Of a DNA stretch of 41,439 nucleotides, positions 29,825-37,836 are shown in pieces. Below the pieces are notes generated by a model. It did no database searches. It worked only from the letters and a program-made list of their open reading frames with translations, and was not told the DNA's origin. The stretch covers positions 1 to 41,439 of the IMG/VR virus record IMGVR_UViG_3300044630_004416; one strand, 5' to 3'. This DNA is from a virus. Made by a program: the position numbers and the translations under genes. Within the stretch, counting starts at the first letter, position 1. The number at the start of each line of letters is the position of its first letter.

Positions 29825-31540
29825 TTATATTTCTTTAACCTTGCTGAAGTTCTTCACTTTCTCAAATTTCAAAACTCTTTCAAACTTATCATGGAGAAGG
29901 TCTCCTTTATGGGAGATAACAAATATATTACTTCCATCATCAATACCACCACGAATAATACGAAGAAAATCTTCTGTTCCAGATATATCAAGAGAACTAT
30001 CAAATACTTCATCAAGAATCAATAAATTAGTATTTGCAGAATTTTTTAATTTTGCAATTGCTCTCCAAGTAAACATCAAAGCCAAATCAATTCGCATTTT
30101 CTCTCCTTCTGAAAATGAAGTATAACTAAAATCATCTCTGAATCTAGATTTGATAGTCTCTTCAAAATTTTCATCAAGATTAAAGTTTACATAGAAGTCC
30201 ATTAATTGAAGATACTTATTGATAAGCTGATTCATTACTGGAAGATACTTTTTAATAATTTTTGATTTAATTCCAGTATCTTTAAGAAGACTTGAAACTA
30301 CTTCGTAATTATTTTTATTCAATTTCATCTTATCCAGTTTCTTCTTTAAAGTAACTCCTTCAGATGCAAGAGAAGTTAATTTTTGTTTTTCAACTGCAAT
30401 GTCTTTATCAGACTCTGAAATTTTACCAATCTCTTCCTTCAAAGAATCAATAAATTTTACAAGACCTTTACATTTATAATTTTGAGAAGCCATTTGAATT
30501 GTCAATTCATTAATCTCTGACAAAATTTTCTGAGATTTATCAATGATTGATTGAGACTCTTCAATTTTAGCTTCTACTTCTTGAATTGATTGTTCTAATT
30601 TTTCAATCTGAGAATTACATTTAGTAATATGTTTTGTTTTAACTTCAGCAGTTAAATCTTGTTGGCAAGTTGGACATGTATCATTTTCATTATAAAATTC
30701 TTTATTGTTCTGATAGTCAGATAATTTTGTCAAGAATTTTGTCTTGTACTTCTCTAAATCTTTAATATTAACTTTTGGAATATTTGCTAACTCTTTATTT
30801 TTTTCATCTAACTGTTCGCAGATAGAATCGTATTGAGTATTACATTCTAATATCTGAAATTCATAGTCTTTAATTTGTGTTTGTTTATCTTCAATACTTT
30901 TTTGAGACTGATTTGAAATATAGTCAATATGATTCTTTTGCATCTTAACTTTTTCCTTCAAGAATTCAATTTCATTCTCAAAGGTTTTAATCATTTCATT
31001 ATTTGTCTTAATTCTATCTTTTAGAATTACATTCATCGTAGAAAAGATACGAATATCCAAAAGGTCTTCAATAATTTCTCTTCGATGTGCAGCAGGAAGT
31101 TGCATGAAGGGAACAAACGTACTGCTACCAAGAATTACAATTTGAGTAAATGATTTGTAATTTAGTTTCAGAATATTTTGCTCTAAGTATTTCTGTTGGT
31201 CTGAATTTGCAGCAAGTTGGTCTAATGGATTTCCATCTACATAGATGTCAAAAATATTTGGCTTGAGCCCACGAATAATTTTGTACTCTTTTGAACCAAT
31301 ACTAAATTCAAGTTCTACTTTACAATCTTTTTCATTTACAGAATTGATTAACTGATTTTTGTTTACTTTCCTAAATGACTTATTGAATAAAGCAAAAATT
31401 ATAGCTTCAATAATAGTGCTCTTTCCAGCTCCATTGGAACCAACAATTAAAGTAGTTGAAGTTGAATTCAAATCAATACTAATTGGTGTATTACCTACTG
31501 CAAGAAAATTTGAATAAGTGACCTTTTTAAATAAAATCAT
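29825..31540 (-). CDS. 46: Recombination endonuclease subunit (T4 gp46, Rad50/SbcC family)
   Basis: 571 residues. ABC-type ATPase split by a coiled coil: Walker A GSNGAGKST (34-42), coiled coil about 175-440 with zinc hook CPTC (289-292), then SFSEGEKMRIDLALMF (signature) and Walker B LLILDEVFDSSLD, D-loop included. With gp47 it resects ends for recombination-dependent replication and degrades host DNA. Overlaps the DUF3110-like gene by 14 bases. Confidence 0.96.
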   Translation of the reverse strand: MILFKKVTYSNFLAVGNTPISIDLNSTSTTLIVGSNGAGKSTIIEAIIFALFNKSFRKVNKNQLINSVNEKDCKVELEFSIGSKEYKIIRGLKPNIFDIYVDGNPLDQLAANSDQQKYLEQNILKLNYKSFTQIVILGSSTFVPFMQLPAAHRREIIEDLLDIRIFSTMNVILKDRIKTNNEMIKTFENEIEFLKEKVKMQKNHIDYISNQSQKSIEDKQTQIKDYEFQILECNTQYDSICEQLDEKNKELANIPKVNIKDLEKYKTKFLTKLSDYQNNKEFYNENDTCPTCQQDLTAEVKTKHITKCNSQIEKLEQSIQEVEAKIEESQSIIDKSQKILSEINELTIQMASQNYKCKGLVKFIDSLKEEIGKISESDKDIAVEKQKLTSLASEGVTLKKKLDKMKLNKNNYEVVSSLLKDTGIKSKIIKKYLPVMNQLINKYLQLMDFYVNFNLDENFEETIKSRFRDDFSYTSFSEGEKMRIDLALMFTWRAIAKLKNSANTNLLILDEVFDSSLDISGTEDFLRIIRGGIDDGSNIFVISHKGDLLHDKFERVLKFEKVKNFSKVKEI

Positions 31541-31802
31541 AACTAACTGTTTCTGGTGGAATTACAAAGTCTTCTGGAGTAATTACGCAATAATTATATC
31601 CAAAATTTTTACATGCTGCAATAGCATCTTCTTCTTCAATTTCAAGAGATTCCATTTCTGGAAACCCATCTGCTTCTAACAACCCAATATAGCGCAAAGC
31701 ATCGTCGTGGTCAACAAACAATTGAAGAACTTTACTTCCATCGGATGTTTCTACGGCATATGCACCTTCATGTTTTTTTCCTTTGAGTGTTAGAATATAC
31801 AT
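31527..31802 (-). CDS. DUF3110-like small protein between gp47 and gp46
   Basis: 91 residues. MYILTLKGKKHEGAYAV, LQLFVDHDDALRYIGLLEADGFPEMESLEIEEEDAIAACKNFGYNYCVI in blocks resembles DUF3110, a small domain found in cyanobacteria (and plants), so its presence supports a cyanobacterial host. The gene is joined to gp47 by a TAATG stop-start overlap and to gp46 by a 14-base overlap, so it is translated as one unit with both nuclease subunits. Function unknown; a modulator of the nuclease is possible. Confidence 0.75.
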   Translation of the reverse strand: MYILTLKGKKHEGAYAVETSDGSKVLQLFVDHDDALRYIGLLEADGFPEMESLEIEEEDAIAACKNFGYNYCVITPEDFVIPPETVSYDFI

Positions 31803-32848
31803 TATTGAACTTCACATGCCTCCACATAAATTGATTTTACAATAGTTTTTAATTGTGGTTTATCATAATTATCTTTCATATCTTCTATAAATTTCTGAAG
31901 AGTTGATAATGTATCTTCATGCTCTGCAGTTATTATTTCATCGTCAGAATCAAATATTGTATTGTCTTCTATAATTTTTAAATCATAGATTCCAATAGAA
32001 TAGAATTTCTCAATAATTTTATCAAATAAGTAAGTATCTGTTTTATTTTCTACTATTACTTTAACATGAGTATTTTTGTACTCAGATAAATCAAAATTTA
32101 TATAATCATTTTGTTTATCATTATAGTAAAATTTTCTAAACATCTTATATGGATTTTGGAAAAATTTTATTTCTCCAGTATCTAAATCATATAAATGAAA
32201 CCCTCTTCTTTCATTATAATCACTCCATGTTATTTCATATGGATTTCCAAGATAATGAATATTATCCATTACCGATTTGTGATGAAAATGACCAGAAAAA
32301 ACTTGAGAAAATTTTTGAAAAATATTTCGTTCTAATCCCCCATCAAAAGTATGTCCTGGATGAGCTTCAAAGCCATTGATTTCAAGGTGTCCCATCACAA
32401 CATTACTTTTAGTATTTTGAAGGTGAGACATTACCTTGGTCTCATTCTCTGAATTAATCCAAGGAACCATTGTAATGGTAGTTCCTAATATATCTATATC
32501 ACAAACTTCATCGTACACAGAAATATTATCATATGAATTTAATAACAAAGATGGTGCATTTAATTTATTAGTATTTTTAAAATAACAATCATGATTTCCA
32601 GTTATCATGTGTACCGTATAATTTTTCAGCTTATCAAAAATATTTTTCTTAGTCCATTCAAAGCTTTGATAATCAATTGATTTTCTATTATCAAATGCAT
32701 CTCCAAGATGTATTACTGTTGATACATTATATTTCTCTAGAGTAGGAAAGAAAACATTCTCGTAAAACAGATTGAAATAATCATGAAATTCTTTGGAATT
32801 TTTTCTTGCACCATAATGAGTATCAGTAATAATTGCTACTAAATTCAT
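31802..32848 (-). CDS. 47: Recombination endonuclease subunit (T4 gp47, Mre11/SbcD family)
   Basis: 348 residues. Metallophosphoesterase motifs: ITDTHYG (D-x-H), HLGDAFDNRK (GD), MITGNHDCY (GNHD), VVMGHLE (H) and FSGHFHH (GHxH). Nuclease partner of gp46. GGAGA ribosome site; 17 bases after the gp55 gene. Confidence 0.96.
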   Translation of the reverse strand: MNLVAIITDTHYGARKNSKEFHDYFNLFYENVFFPTLEKYNVSTVIHLGDAFDNRKSIDYQSFEWTKKNIFDKLKNYTVHMITGNHDCYFKNTNKLNAPSLLLNSYDNISVYDEVCDIDILGTTITMVPWINSENETKVMSHLQNTKSNVVMGHLEINGFEAHPGHTFDGGLERNIFQKFSQVFSGHFHHKSVMDNIHYLGNPYEITWSDYNERRGFHLYDLDTGEIKFFQNPYKMFRKFYYNDKQNDYINFDLSEYKNTHVKVIVENKTDTYLFDKIIEKFYSIGIYDLKIIEDNTIFDSDDEIITAEHEDTLSTLQKFIEDMKDNYDKPQLKTIVKSIYVEACEVQ

Positions 32849-32865
32849 AATGTCAGTTCTCCGTG

Positions 32866-33336
32866 TTAGCGATTATTGCGATATTCAAGATTTTCTTTAA
32901 TACTATTCATGTCAGACATATTAAATCCCATTACACTGCTGTCTGCAGCAAATACTTCATCAAATCCAGACCTTTCAAGAAGTTTTGTTTTAATTTCTAA
33001 TTGCTTCTTTTCTTTTTGAATTCTGCGTAGAAAAGCAAAGTAAATAATCTGAGTAAAATATGCAAATGGATTAGTAGACTTTTCTGGATTAAAGTTATCA
33101 ATATACTGCAGACAATTTTCAATGCCATCACATATCATGTCATCCTTAAACATGTAGTTGACAAAGTTAGGACGATATGATAGATGAGTAGCAATCTTAA
33201 GAAAACACTCTCCAATATAGTTTGGAACTTTAGGTTTGGGTAGACCTTCTTCCTTTGATTTTTTTACTTCATTTCTGTAAATAACCAAAGCATCTAGAAA
33301 ATCTTTGTTATTTACGTAGTGTTCTTTTTTCTTCAT
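32866..33336 (-). CDS. 55: Late-transcription sigma factor (T4 gp55)
   Basis: 156 residues. Sigma region 2-like helices: YIGECFLKIATHLSYRPNF, DDMICDGIENCLQYIDNFNPEKSTNPFAYFTQIIYFAFLRRIQKEKKQ in blocks, the last being the part that reads the -10 element. Directs host RNA polymerase to TATAAATA late promoters, many of which are seen in this window. No Shine-Dalgarno is evident before ATG 33336. It has its own early promoter (33363-33391). Confidence 0.93.
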   Translation of the reverse strand: MKKKEHYVNNKDFLDALVIYRNEVKKSKEEGLPKPKVPNYIGECFLKIATHLSYRPNFVNYMFKDDMICDGIENCLQYIDNFNPEKSTNPFAYFTQIIYFAFLRRIQKEKKQLEIKTKLLERSGFDEVFAADSSVMGFNMSDMNSIKENLEYRNNR

Positions 33337-33362
33337 TCAATGTGGTCTATGCAACTGTGGTT

Positions 33363-33391
33363 ATTGTAACACAAAATCAGAGCTTTTGCAA
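33363..33391 (-). promoter_or_regulatory. Sigma70-type promoter for gp55-gp47-gp46
   Basis: -35 TTGCAA (33386-33391), 17-bp spacer, -10 TACAAT (33363-33368), minus strand. Confidence 0.75.
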
Positions 33392-33397
33392 TACCCC

Positions 33398-33426
33398 TTG
33401 ACAAGACCCTCAAATATGTGTATAAT
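33398..33426 (+). promoter_or_regulatory. Consensus plus-strand promoter, antisense to uvsW/uvsY
   Basis: Perfect TTGACA (33398-33403), 17-bp spacer, TATAAT (33421-33426). Back to back with the gp55 promoter. No plus-strand gene follows; the RNA would run antisense into the Sm-like, uvsW and uvsY genes. Shares 30 identical bases (33417-33446) with the early promoter at 3418-3447. Confidence 0.8.
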
Positions 33427-33442
33427 GACTCTGTTGAGGGTC
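33405..33442. repeat. 9-bp inverted repeat around the antisense -10
   Basis: GACCCTCAA (33405-33413) and TTGAGGGTC (33434-33442) flank the -10. The copy of the promoter at 3438-3466 keeps only the right arm. Confidence 0.65.
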
Positions 33443-33468
33443 AGATTTAATTTAGATACTTATAAGTA

Positions 33469-33867
33469 TTAGATATCTATATTAAGTTTAAAGGACTGCT
33501 CTAGTATCTTTCTAGCATCATTAATATTAATTTTAAATCCTAATTCTTTATCAAGTGAAACTTTATTATCATCAGTTTCATTAAGGTACTTTCTTAAAGT
33601 ATTACGATAAAGTCTTAGGATTTTTTCATCTGCTTCTGCAACAGTAAATACTTTTTGTGTTTCAATAAAAAAGATATCTTCTTTTGAAAACTTAATCCAA
33701 GGTCTCATATCAACCTTATACATTTCTCCTGCAGGAGTCATTATTAATTCAACATTGATTTCAAAAGGATTTTCAACTACAAATCCATTTTCACTTTCGC
33801 ATGATAATACTGTTCCTACTAGCTCTGTTCCATCTATTAGTTTTAGTATTCCGTAAAATTCATTCAT
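33469..33867 (-). CDS. Sm/LSm-like small protein (copy 3)
   Basis: 132 residues. MNEFYGILKLIDGTELVGTVLSCESENGFVVENPFEI in blocks has the Sm1-like sequence of strands with the LxDGxxLxGxV turn; AGEMYKVDMRPWIKF and EDIFFIETQKVFTVAEADEKILRLYRN follow, with a C-terminal helix. Similar layout to the proteins at 21439-21804 and 24154-24441. ATG 33867 overlaps the uvsW stop as ATGA. Function unknown; nucleic-acid binding is a guess from the fold. Confidence 0.75.
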   Translation of the reverse strand: MNEFYGILKLIDGTELVGTVLSCESENGFVVENPFEINVELIMTPAGEMYKVDMRPWIKFSKEDIFFIETQKVFTVAEADEKILRLYRNTLRKYLNETDDNKVSLDKELGFKININDARKILEQSFKLNIDI

Positions 33868-35339
33868 GATTTTTCTGGTTTAAAATTTACTGGAATTATT
33901 TCATATTCAAAATGTTCTTCAGAATAAATTTTAATTCTTTCAATTAAGTGATTTAATGTATAATTCTTTTTATCCTTTGTGGAAAAATCATCAGCAATAT
34001 CAAATAATTTTGCTTTTGATTTATTTTCTCCTTTTCTAAGAACTCTTCCTATTGATTGTAAATTTCTAATTCTAGATTTACTTGGAGAAGCAAAGATTAT
34101 ATTATGTAAATTTCTAATATTGATACCAGTAGAGAAAGTACCATATGAAGCAATAATAATACAGTTAGATTCTTTTTCTGTTAATTCACGAATTAATTCT
34201 CTTTCTTCTGTATCAACACCACCATATACGAAAAATACTTTTCTTTGATTTCCCACTTCACTATTTATTAAATCATATAATACTTTGCCATGCTTTTCTA
34301 CCATAGCAAAAAGAACTAGAGTATTTCCCTCTTGGTTTATTGCTAATTTTTTAATATAATTGTTTCGTCGTTGATGACGACAAATATAGTCTATTTCCTC
34401 TTGATACGACTCAAATGACGAATACCCATGTTGTAGTAAAAGGATATTGATTTTTAAATTAGAAAGGTATCCTTTTTCAATTAATTTCTTGGTTTTGACT
34501 ACTTTATTCACTGGACCGAATAAACCCTCTAAAACTAGCTGGTTTACGTTCGCTCCATCTAGGGTTCCAGTGAATCCAATTCTATGTCTACAGTTATGTA
34601 ATTTTGTCATGATTGAAATCAATGACTTGGCTTTGAATTGATGTGCTTCATCACCAATAACTGCATTATATTTTTCAAAGAAAGATTTAGGTAATTTATA
34701 GATTGATTGCCATGTTGTGATAGTTACTGGTTTGTTGGTTTGTTTCTCTTTACCAGAATAAATTTTGTGGCAATATGTATCACTATTCCAACCATAGTCA
34801 TTAAAATCTTTTGATAACTGTTCTACCAATGATGTAGTAGGAACAATTATCAATGTGTTTATATCTTTATCTGTAAAATATCTAACGATAGAATAAATCA
34901 TTAATGACTTTCCAGATGCAGTAGGAGAAAGCAATAATTTTCTGTTGGTCTTTAATGATTCATAGATTGCCTTATATTGATAGTCTCGGATTTTAAATGG
35001 AATATTTAATGTTTTAATATAATCAACTATTCCTTCTGGAGTAATATCTTGATTATTTTCTTTTGGCATTCCATAGAATTTATTATCCTTATCAATATAA
35101 GTATATTTTCTAATACACAGCCATTCTGTTAGATAATCATATAGTCCGCAATAAATTAATCCATCCATCGGACTGAATAATCTTATTTTTCCATCCCACA
35201 ATCTTTTTTTGTATTGAGGCATGAATTTAGCATTAGGTACATCAAATGTAAAATATTCAGATAACTCATATTTGATATGAGGTTCACATTCTACAGTTAA
35301 ATATACTTCATTCTTCTTTTGAATAATAACATCTGCCAT
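33864..35339 (-). CDS. uvsW: Helicase UvsW (SF2)
   Basis: 491 residues from ATG 35339 (TAATG overlap with uvsY); a TTG further upstream is not needed since the alignment with T4 UvsW begins near VIIQKKNEVYLTVECEP. Small N-terminal DNA-binding domain to about 100, then Walker A SPTASGKS (138-145), DEAH (VIGDEAHQF), GFTGTLD (motif III) and QSIGRVLRKGE (motif VI). Remodels recombination intermediates and replication forks. Part of the late/recombination block. Confidence 0.95.
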   Translation of the reverse strand: MADVIIQKKNEVYLTVECEPHIKYELSEYFTFDVPNAKFMPQYKKRLWDGKIRLFSPMDGLIYCGLYDYLTEWLCIRKYTYIDKDNKFYGMPKENNQDITPEGIVDYIKTLNIPFKIRDYQYKAIYESLKTNRKLLLSPTASGKSLMIYSIVRYFTDKDINTLIIVPTTSLVEQLSKDFNDYGWNSDTYCHKIYSGKEKQTNKPVTITTWQSIYKLPKSFFEKYNAVIGDEAHQFKAKSLISIMTKLHNCRHRIGFTGTLDGANVNQLVLEGLFGPVNKVVKTKKLIEKGYLSNLKINILLLQHGYSSFESYQEEIDYICRHQRRNNYIKKLAINQEGNTLVLFAMVEKHGKVLYDLINSEVGNQRKVFFVYGGVDTEERELIRELTEKESNCIIIASYGTFSTGINIRNLHNIIFASPSKSRIRNLQSIGRVLRKGENKSKAKLFDIADDFSTKDKKNYTLNHLIERIKIYSEEHFEYEIIPVNFKPEKS

Positions 35340-35770
35340 TAAATACTTCCTTGCATAAACTTCTGCCAATCAATGCTATTTTTTATTTGAAATCCTCTTG
35401 TATTGATATTCTCTAGAATTTTTTCTAGAACAAAAATCATCTCTTTATAATAATTTAAATTAGCTGAAGATTTTTGAATTTCTTCATCTGATTCAATGTA
35501 CAGTTGAACATCCTGTTTTAGTATTTTTAAATCAAAAGGTTTTTCTTTGTAAATTTCTGCGTCTGCTTTTCCTGTGTAATATTCAAATTTATCTCTTAAC
35601 AGTTTTTTATAATCTTGTTCTTTCTTGATTTTGATAAGTCTTACATCAGAAAGAAAATTTAAATACTTGCTATGTAATTGTGGAATTTTAATAGATTCGT
35701 GGTCTAGAACATCTTCATCCATCACGGAATCTTTTTTCCATTCATCCTTAATAAAGTTAATATCAATCAT
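35339..35770 (-). CDS. uvsY: Recombination mediator UvsY
   Basis: 143 residues, all helical. Matches the T4 UvsY layout: an acidic N-terminal helix, LHSKYLNFLSDVRLIKIKKEQDYKKLLRDKFEYYTGKAD in blocks, and RGFQIKNSIDWQKFMQG at the end. Loads UvsX on single-stranded DNA coated with gp32. Coupled by ATGA to the structural gene upstream and by TAATG to uvsW downstream. Confidence 0.9.
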   Translation of the reverse strand: MIDINFIKDEWKKDSVMDEDVLDHESIKIPQLHSKYLNFLSDVRLIKIKKEQDYKKLLRDKFEYYTGKADAEIYKEKPFDLKILKQDVQLYIESDEEIQKSSANLNYYKEMIFVLEKILENINTRGFQIKNSIDWQKFMQGSI

Positions 35771-36303
35771 AGTTTATTGTCATTAATATCATATATGTTG
35801 TATATAGTATACTTAAAGCTGGCGTCAACTGCAAAATACTCTGTGTCGGTATAGGTTGAGTCGAAATTTAATCCTCCAATATTTACTGGAAATAAGTCTT
35901 TAAATACTATCTTAAATTTTTTATTGAAATTTGAATCTAAAACAAATAGAATACCATCACTATAAGTTTTATCTTCTAAATCTTCTCCTGGCAAATCTTG
36001 AATATCAGATTCATATTCTGGATGTCCTAATTTTCTAATCCAATTATGTATTGTCACATAATTTTTCATCTTTTCATCAACTAAAAATCTGATATTTAAA
36101 TCATCAAATGAAATTTCATCTCCTGGATGAGGAATAAAATTTAATCTAGTAGCCTGTGATGCTACTGACAAATTAATTGAAGGAACATTTGCTGATTGAC
36201 AGTAAAATGAAACTTGAGGATATTTAATCAACTCAAATTTAAATCCAACTCCAGATAAAAAATTAGTTGGACATTTTGGATTATCTATAAAATTAGCTGC
36301 CAT
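35767..36303 (-). CDS. Tail-tube/baseplate-like structural protein
   Basis: 178 residues. Motif series GFKFELIKYPQVSFYCQSANVPSI, PHPGDEISFDDLNIRFLVDEKM and NYVTIHNWIRKLGHPE matches the beta-sandwich shared by myovirus tail tube (gp19) and tube-initiator (gp48/gp54) proteins; the length is close to gp19. Which of these it is cannot be decided, and a true gp19 would normally sit with the tail sheath, so it may be a specialised paralogue. No Shine-Dalgarno; a late-type box lies upstream after the gp23 terminator. Confidence 0.65.
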   Translation of the reverse strand: MAANFIDNPKCPTNFLSGVGFKFELIKYPQVSFYCQSANVPSINLSVASQATRLNFIPHPGDEISFDDLNIRFLVDEKMKNYVTIHNWIRKLGHPEYESDIQDLPGEDLEDKTYSDGILFVLDSNFNKKFKIVFKDLFPVNIGGLNFDSTYTDTEYFAVDASFKYTIYNIYDINDNKL

Positions 36304-36316
36304 GATGTTTTATTTT

Positions 36317-36324
36317 TATTTAGG
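36317..36324 (-). promoter_or_regulatory. Late-type promoter CCTAAATA
   Basis: Minus-strand late box variant directly after the gp23 terminator U-tract and 14 bases before ATG 36303. Confidence 0.4.
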
Positions 36325-36352
36325 AATAAAAAAAGGAGCCCGAAGGCTCCTT
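36325..36352 (-). terminator. Rho-independent terminator after gp23
   Basis: AAGGAGCC/GGCTCCTT stem with a TTCG loop (36333-36352) followed by TTTTTTT on the minus strand. Confidence 0.95.
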
Positions 36353-36372
36353 AGAAAGATATGTGAAATGAA

Positions 36373-37764
36373 TCACATTAGGTTTAGAACTCTGGTTCTT
36401 CTGTAGTAAACGTTGTCGTTTGCAGTTAGAGCACCAGAACGCTGGGTTAGACCACCTGCGAATGGGTTTGCAACCATTCCGTAACGGGTCTTGAAGCCAA
36501 TCTTTGGCTGGAAGGTGTCCTGACCGATGGAACGAACCATCTGGAGAGGTACATATGGGCAATAGAATAGACCTGCATCATATGCATTGGTTCCCTTATA
36601 ACCCATTACATAGTAATGGTCATTAGAGATGTTTGCGGAATATGGGTCAACATATACCTTGATACGACCATTGATTGTACCAGCTAGAGTTGATACGGTA
36701 TCGTCTGGGGTCTCGTTTGGATTTAGTAGTGGGGTGTAGTCGAGAAGCTTAGCAGCAGCTAGAGCACTTGCAACGTCTGCAGAGCAGATGATGAAGTTAC
36801 CCTTCCCTCTACGAGTCTCATGACCGATTGCGTTTGCATCACGCTCAATCTGGAACATGAGTCCCTTCCACTTCTCTACTGACCAACGACCATTGGAGTC
36901 AACGTCGAGGTCGAAAGAACCAGCATTAGCTACGTTGTTCTGAGCACCTGGCTTAGCAGTTACATAGATTGTACGGATAACTTCACGGTTAATCTCTGCA
37001 AGAATCTCTGTTGAGAGAATGTTTGCAAGCTCAGTCTCAGCATCAAGACCATGGATAGCCTTGAGGTCTTGTGCTAGTTCTAGGGTGTACTCAGCTTTTA
37101 GAGCACGGCTCTTTGCTGTTACAGTTACCTTCTCGATTGAGAAGCTCATTTCACGGAACTCTGAACCAGACTCACCTAGAGCTTCAGCAGAGTTGGTGTT
37201 CATACCACCAACGTAACCGTAGTTACCTGCAGGTGAAGCATTTAGTACGTTTGGATTGGTTGAAGTCTCGCCAGTTGCAGCAGAGTATGCACCACCAGCA
37301 GCAGAGAAACCTGAAGGAACTTCGTTGAAGAAGGTCTCGTTATCGAATACGTTTGGAGTGTTGCCGTCGCCATTACGGTCGGTTCCACGATGAGCACGCA
37401 TTGCGAAGATTAGTCCAGTAGGACCGCTCATTGGCTGAACACCGCAAATGTCATAAGCAATTAGCTTAGGCATTGAACGGCGGATTAGGCTGATTAGAAC
37501 TGGGTCAAAACCTGCAACAGGACCACCAGCAGCAGCGCCACCAGAGAAGCCATGTGCGCCTGTACCAGCACCACCTGAGGTGAATGAACCAGTGCTATTT
37601 GCTGCTACTTCTGAAATAACACCACGCTCTTCACGTAGGAATTGCTCTTGGTTCTCAAGTAGAACTGCGGTTACAGCCTTACGGTGTCTATCTGTGATTG
37701 GGGAGAGGTCGTTGTGCTCTAGAATTGGAGCCCACTTTCTCTGTAGTTGTTCTGAATTAAACAT
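36373..37764 (-). CDS. 23: Major capsid protein (T4 gp23)
   Basis: 463 residues. Recognised by LIRRSMPKLIAYDICGVQPMSGPTGLIFAMR in blocks and by the conserved end region. Residues 1-52 are a charged pro-region; VISE|V at 49-53 is the likely gp21 cleavage site, giving a mature gp23* of about 411 residues. Forms the hexamers of the head. Strong AAGGAG site and a perfect late promoter 50 bases upstream; own terminator downstream. Confidence 0.97.
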   Translation of the reverse strand: MFNSEQLQRKWAPILEHNDLSPITDRHRKAVTAVLLENQEQFLREERGVISEVAANSTGSFTSGGAGTGAHGFSGGAAAGGPVAGFDPVLISLIRRSMPKLIAYDICGVQPMSGPTGLIFAMRAHRGTDRNGDGNTPNVFDNETFFNEVPSGFSAAGGAYSAATGETSTNPNVLNASPAGNYGYVGGMNTNSAEALGESGSEFREMSFSIEKVTVTAKSRALKAEYTLELAQDLKAIHGLDAETELANILSTEILAEINREVIRTIYVTAKPGAQNNVANAGSFDLDVDSNGRWSVEKWKGLMFQIERDANAIGHETRRGKGNFIICSADVASALAAAKLLDYTPLLNPNETPDDTVSTLAGTINGRIKVYVDPYSANISNDHYYVMGYKGTNAYDAGLFYCPYVPLQMVRSIGQDTFQPKIGFKTRYGMVANPFAGGLTQRSGALTANDNVYYRRTRVLNLM

Positions 37765-37814
37765 TGGGGTAAAACTCCTTTTTAGTTTGAATTTATTTGT
37801 TAGGAATCTATTAA

Positions 37815-37822
37815 TATTTATA
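37815..37822 (-). promoter_or_regulatory. Late promoter TATAAATA for gp23
   Basis: Perfect T4-type late box on the minus strand, 50 bases before the gp23 ATG. Confidence 0.85.
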
Positions 37823-37836
37823 AAAAATCTAAATTA

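Noticed and set aside
33456-33469. 14-bp palindrome ATACTTATAAGTAT after the Sm-like gene as a terminator
   Set aside because: All-AT-rich stem, no loop and no U-tract; likely chance in AT-rich DNA.
33425-33472. 15-codon plus-strand frame just after the antisense promoter
   Set aside because: The ATG is part of the -10/initial region, before any ribosome site could be transcribed.
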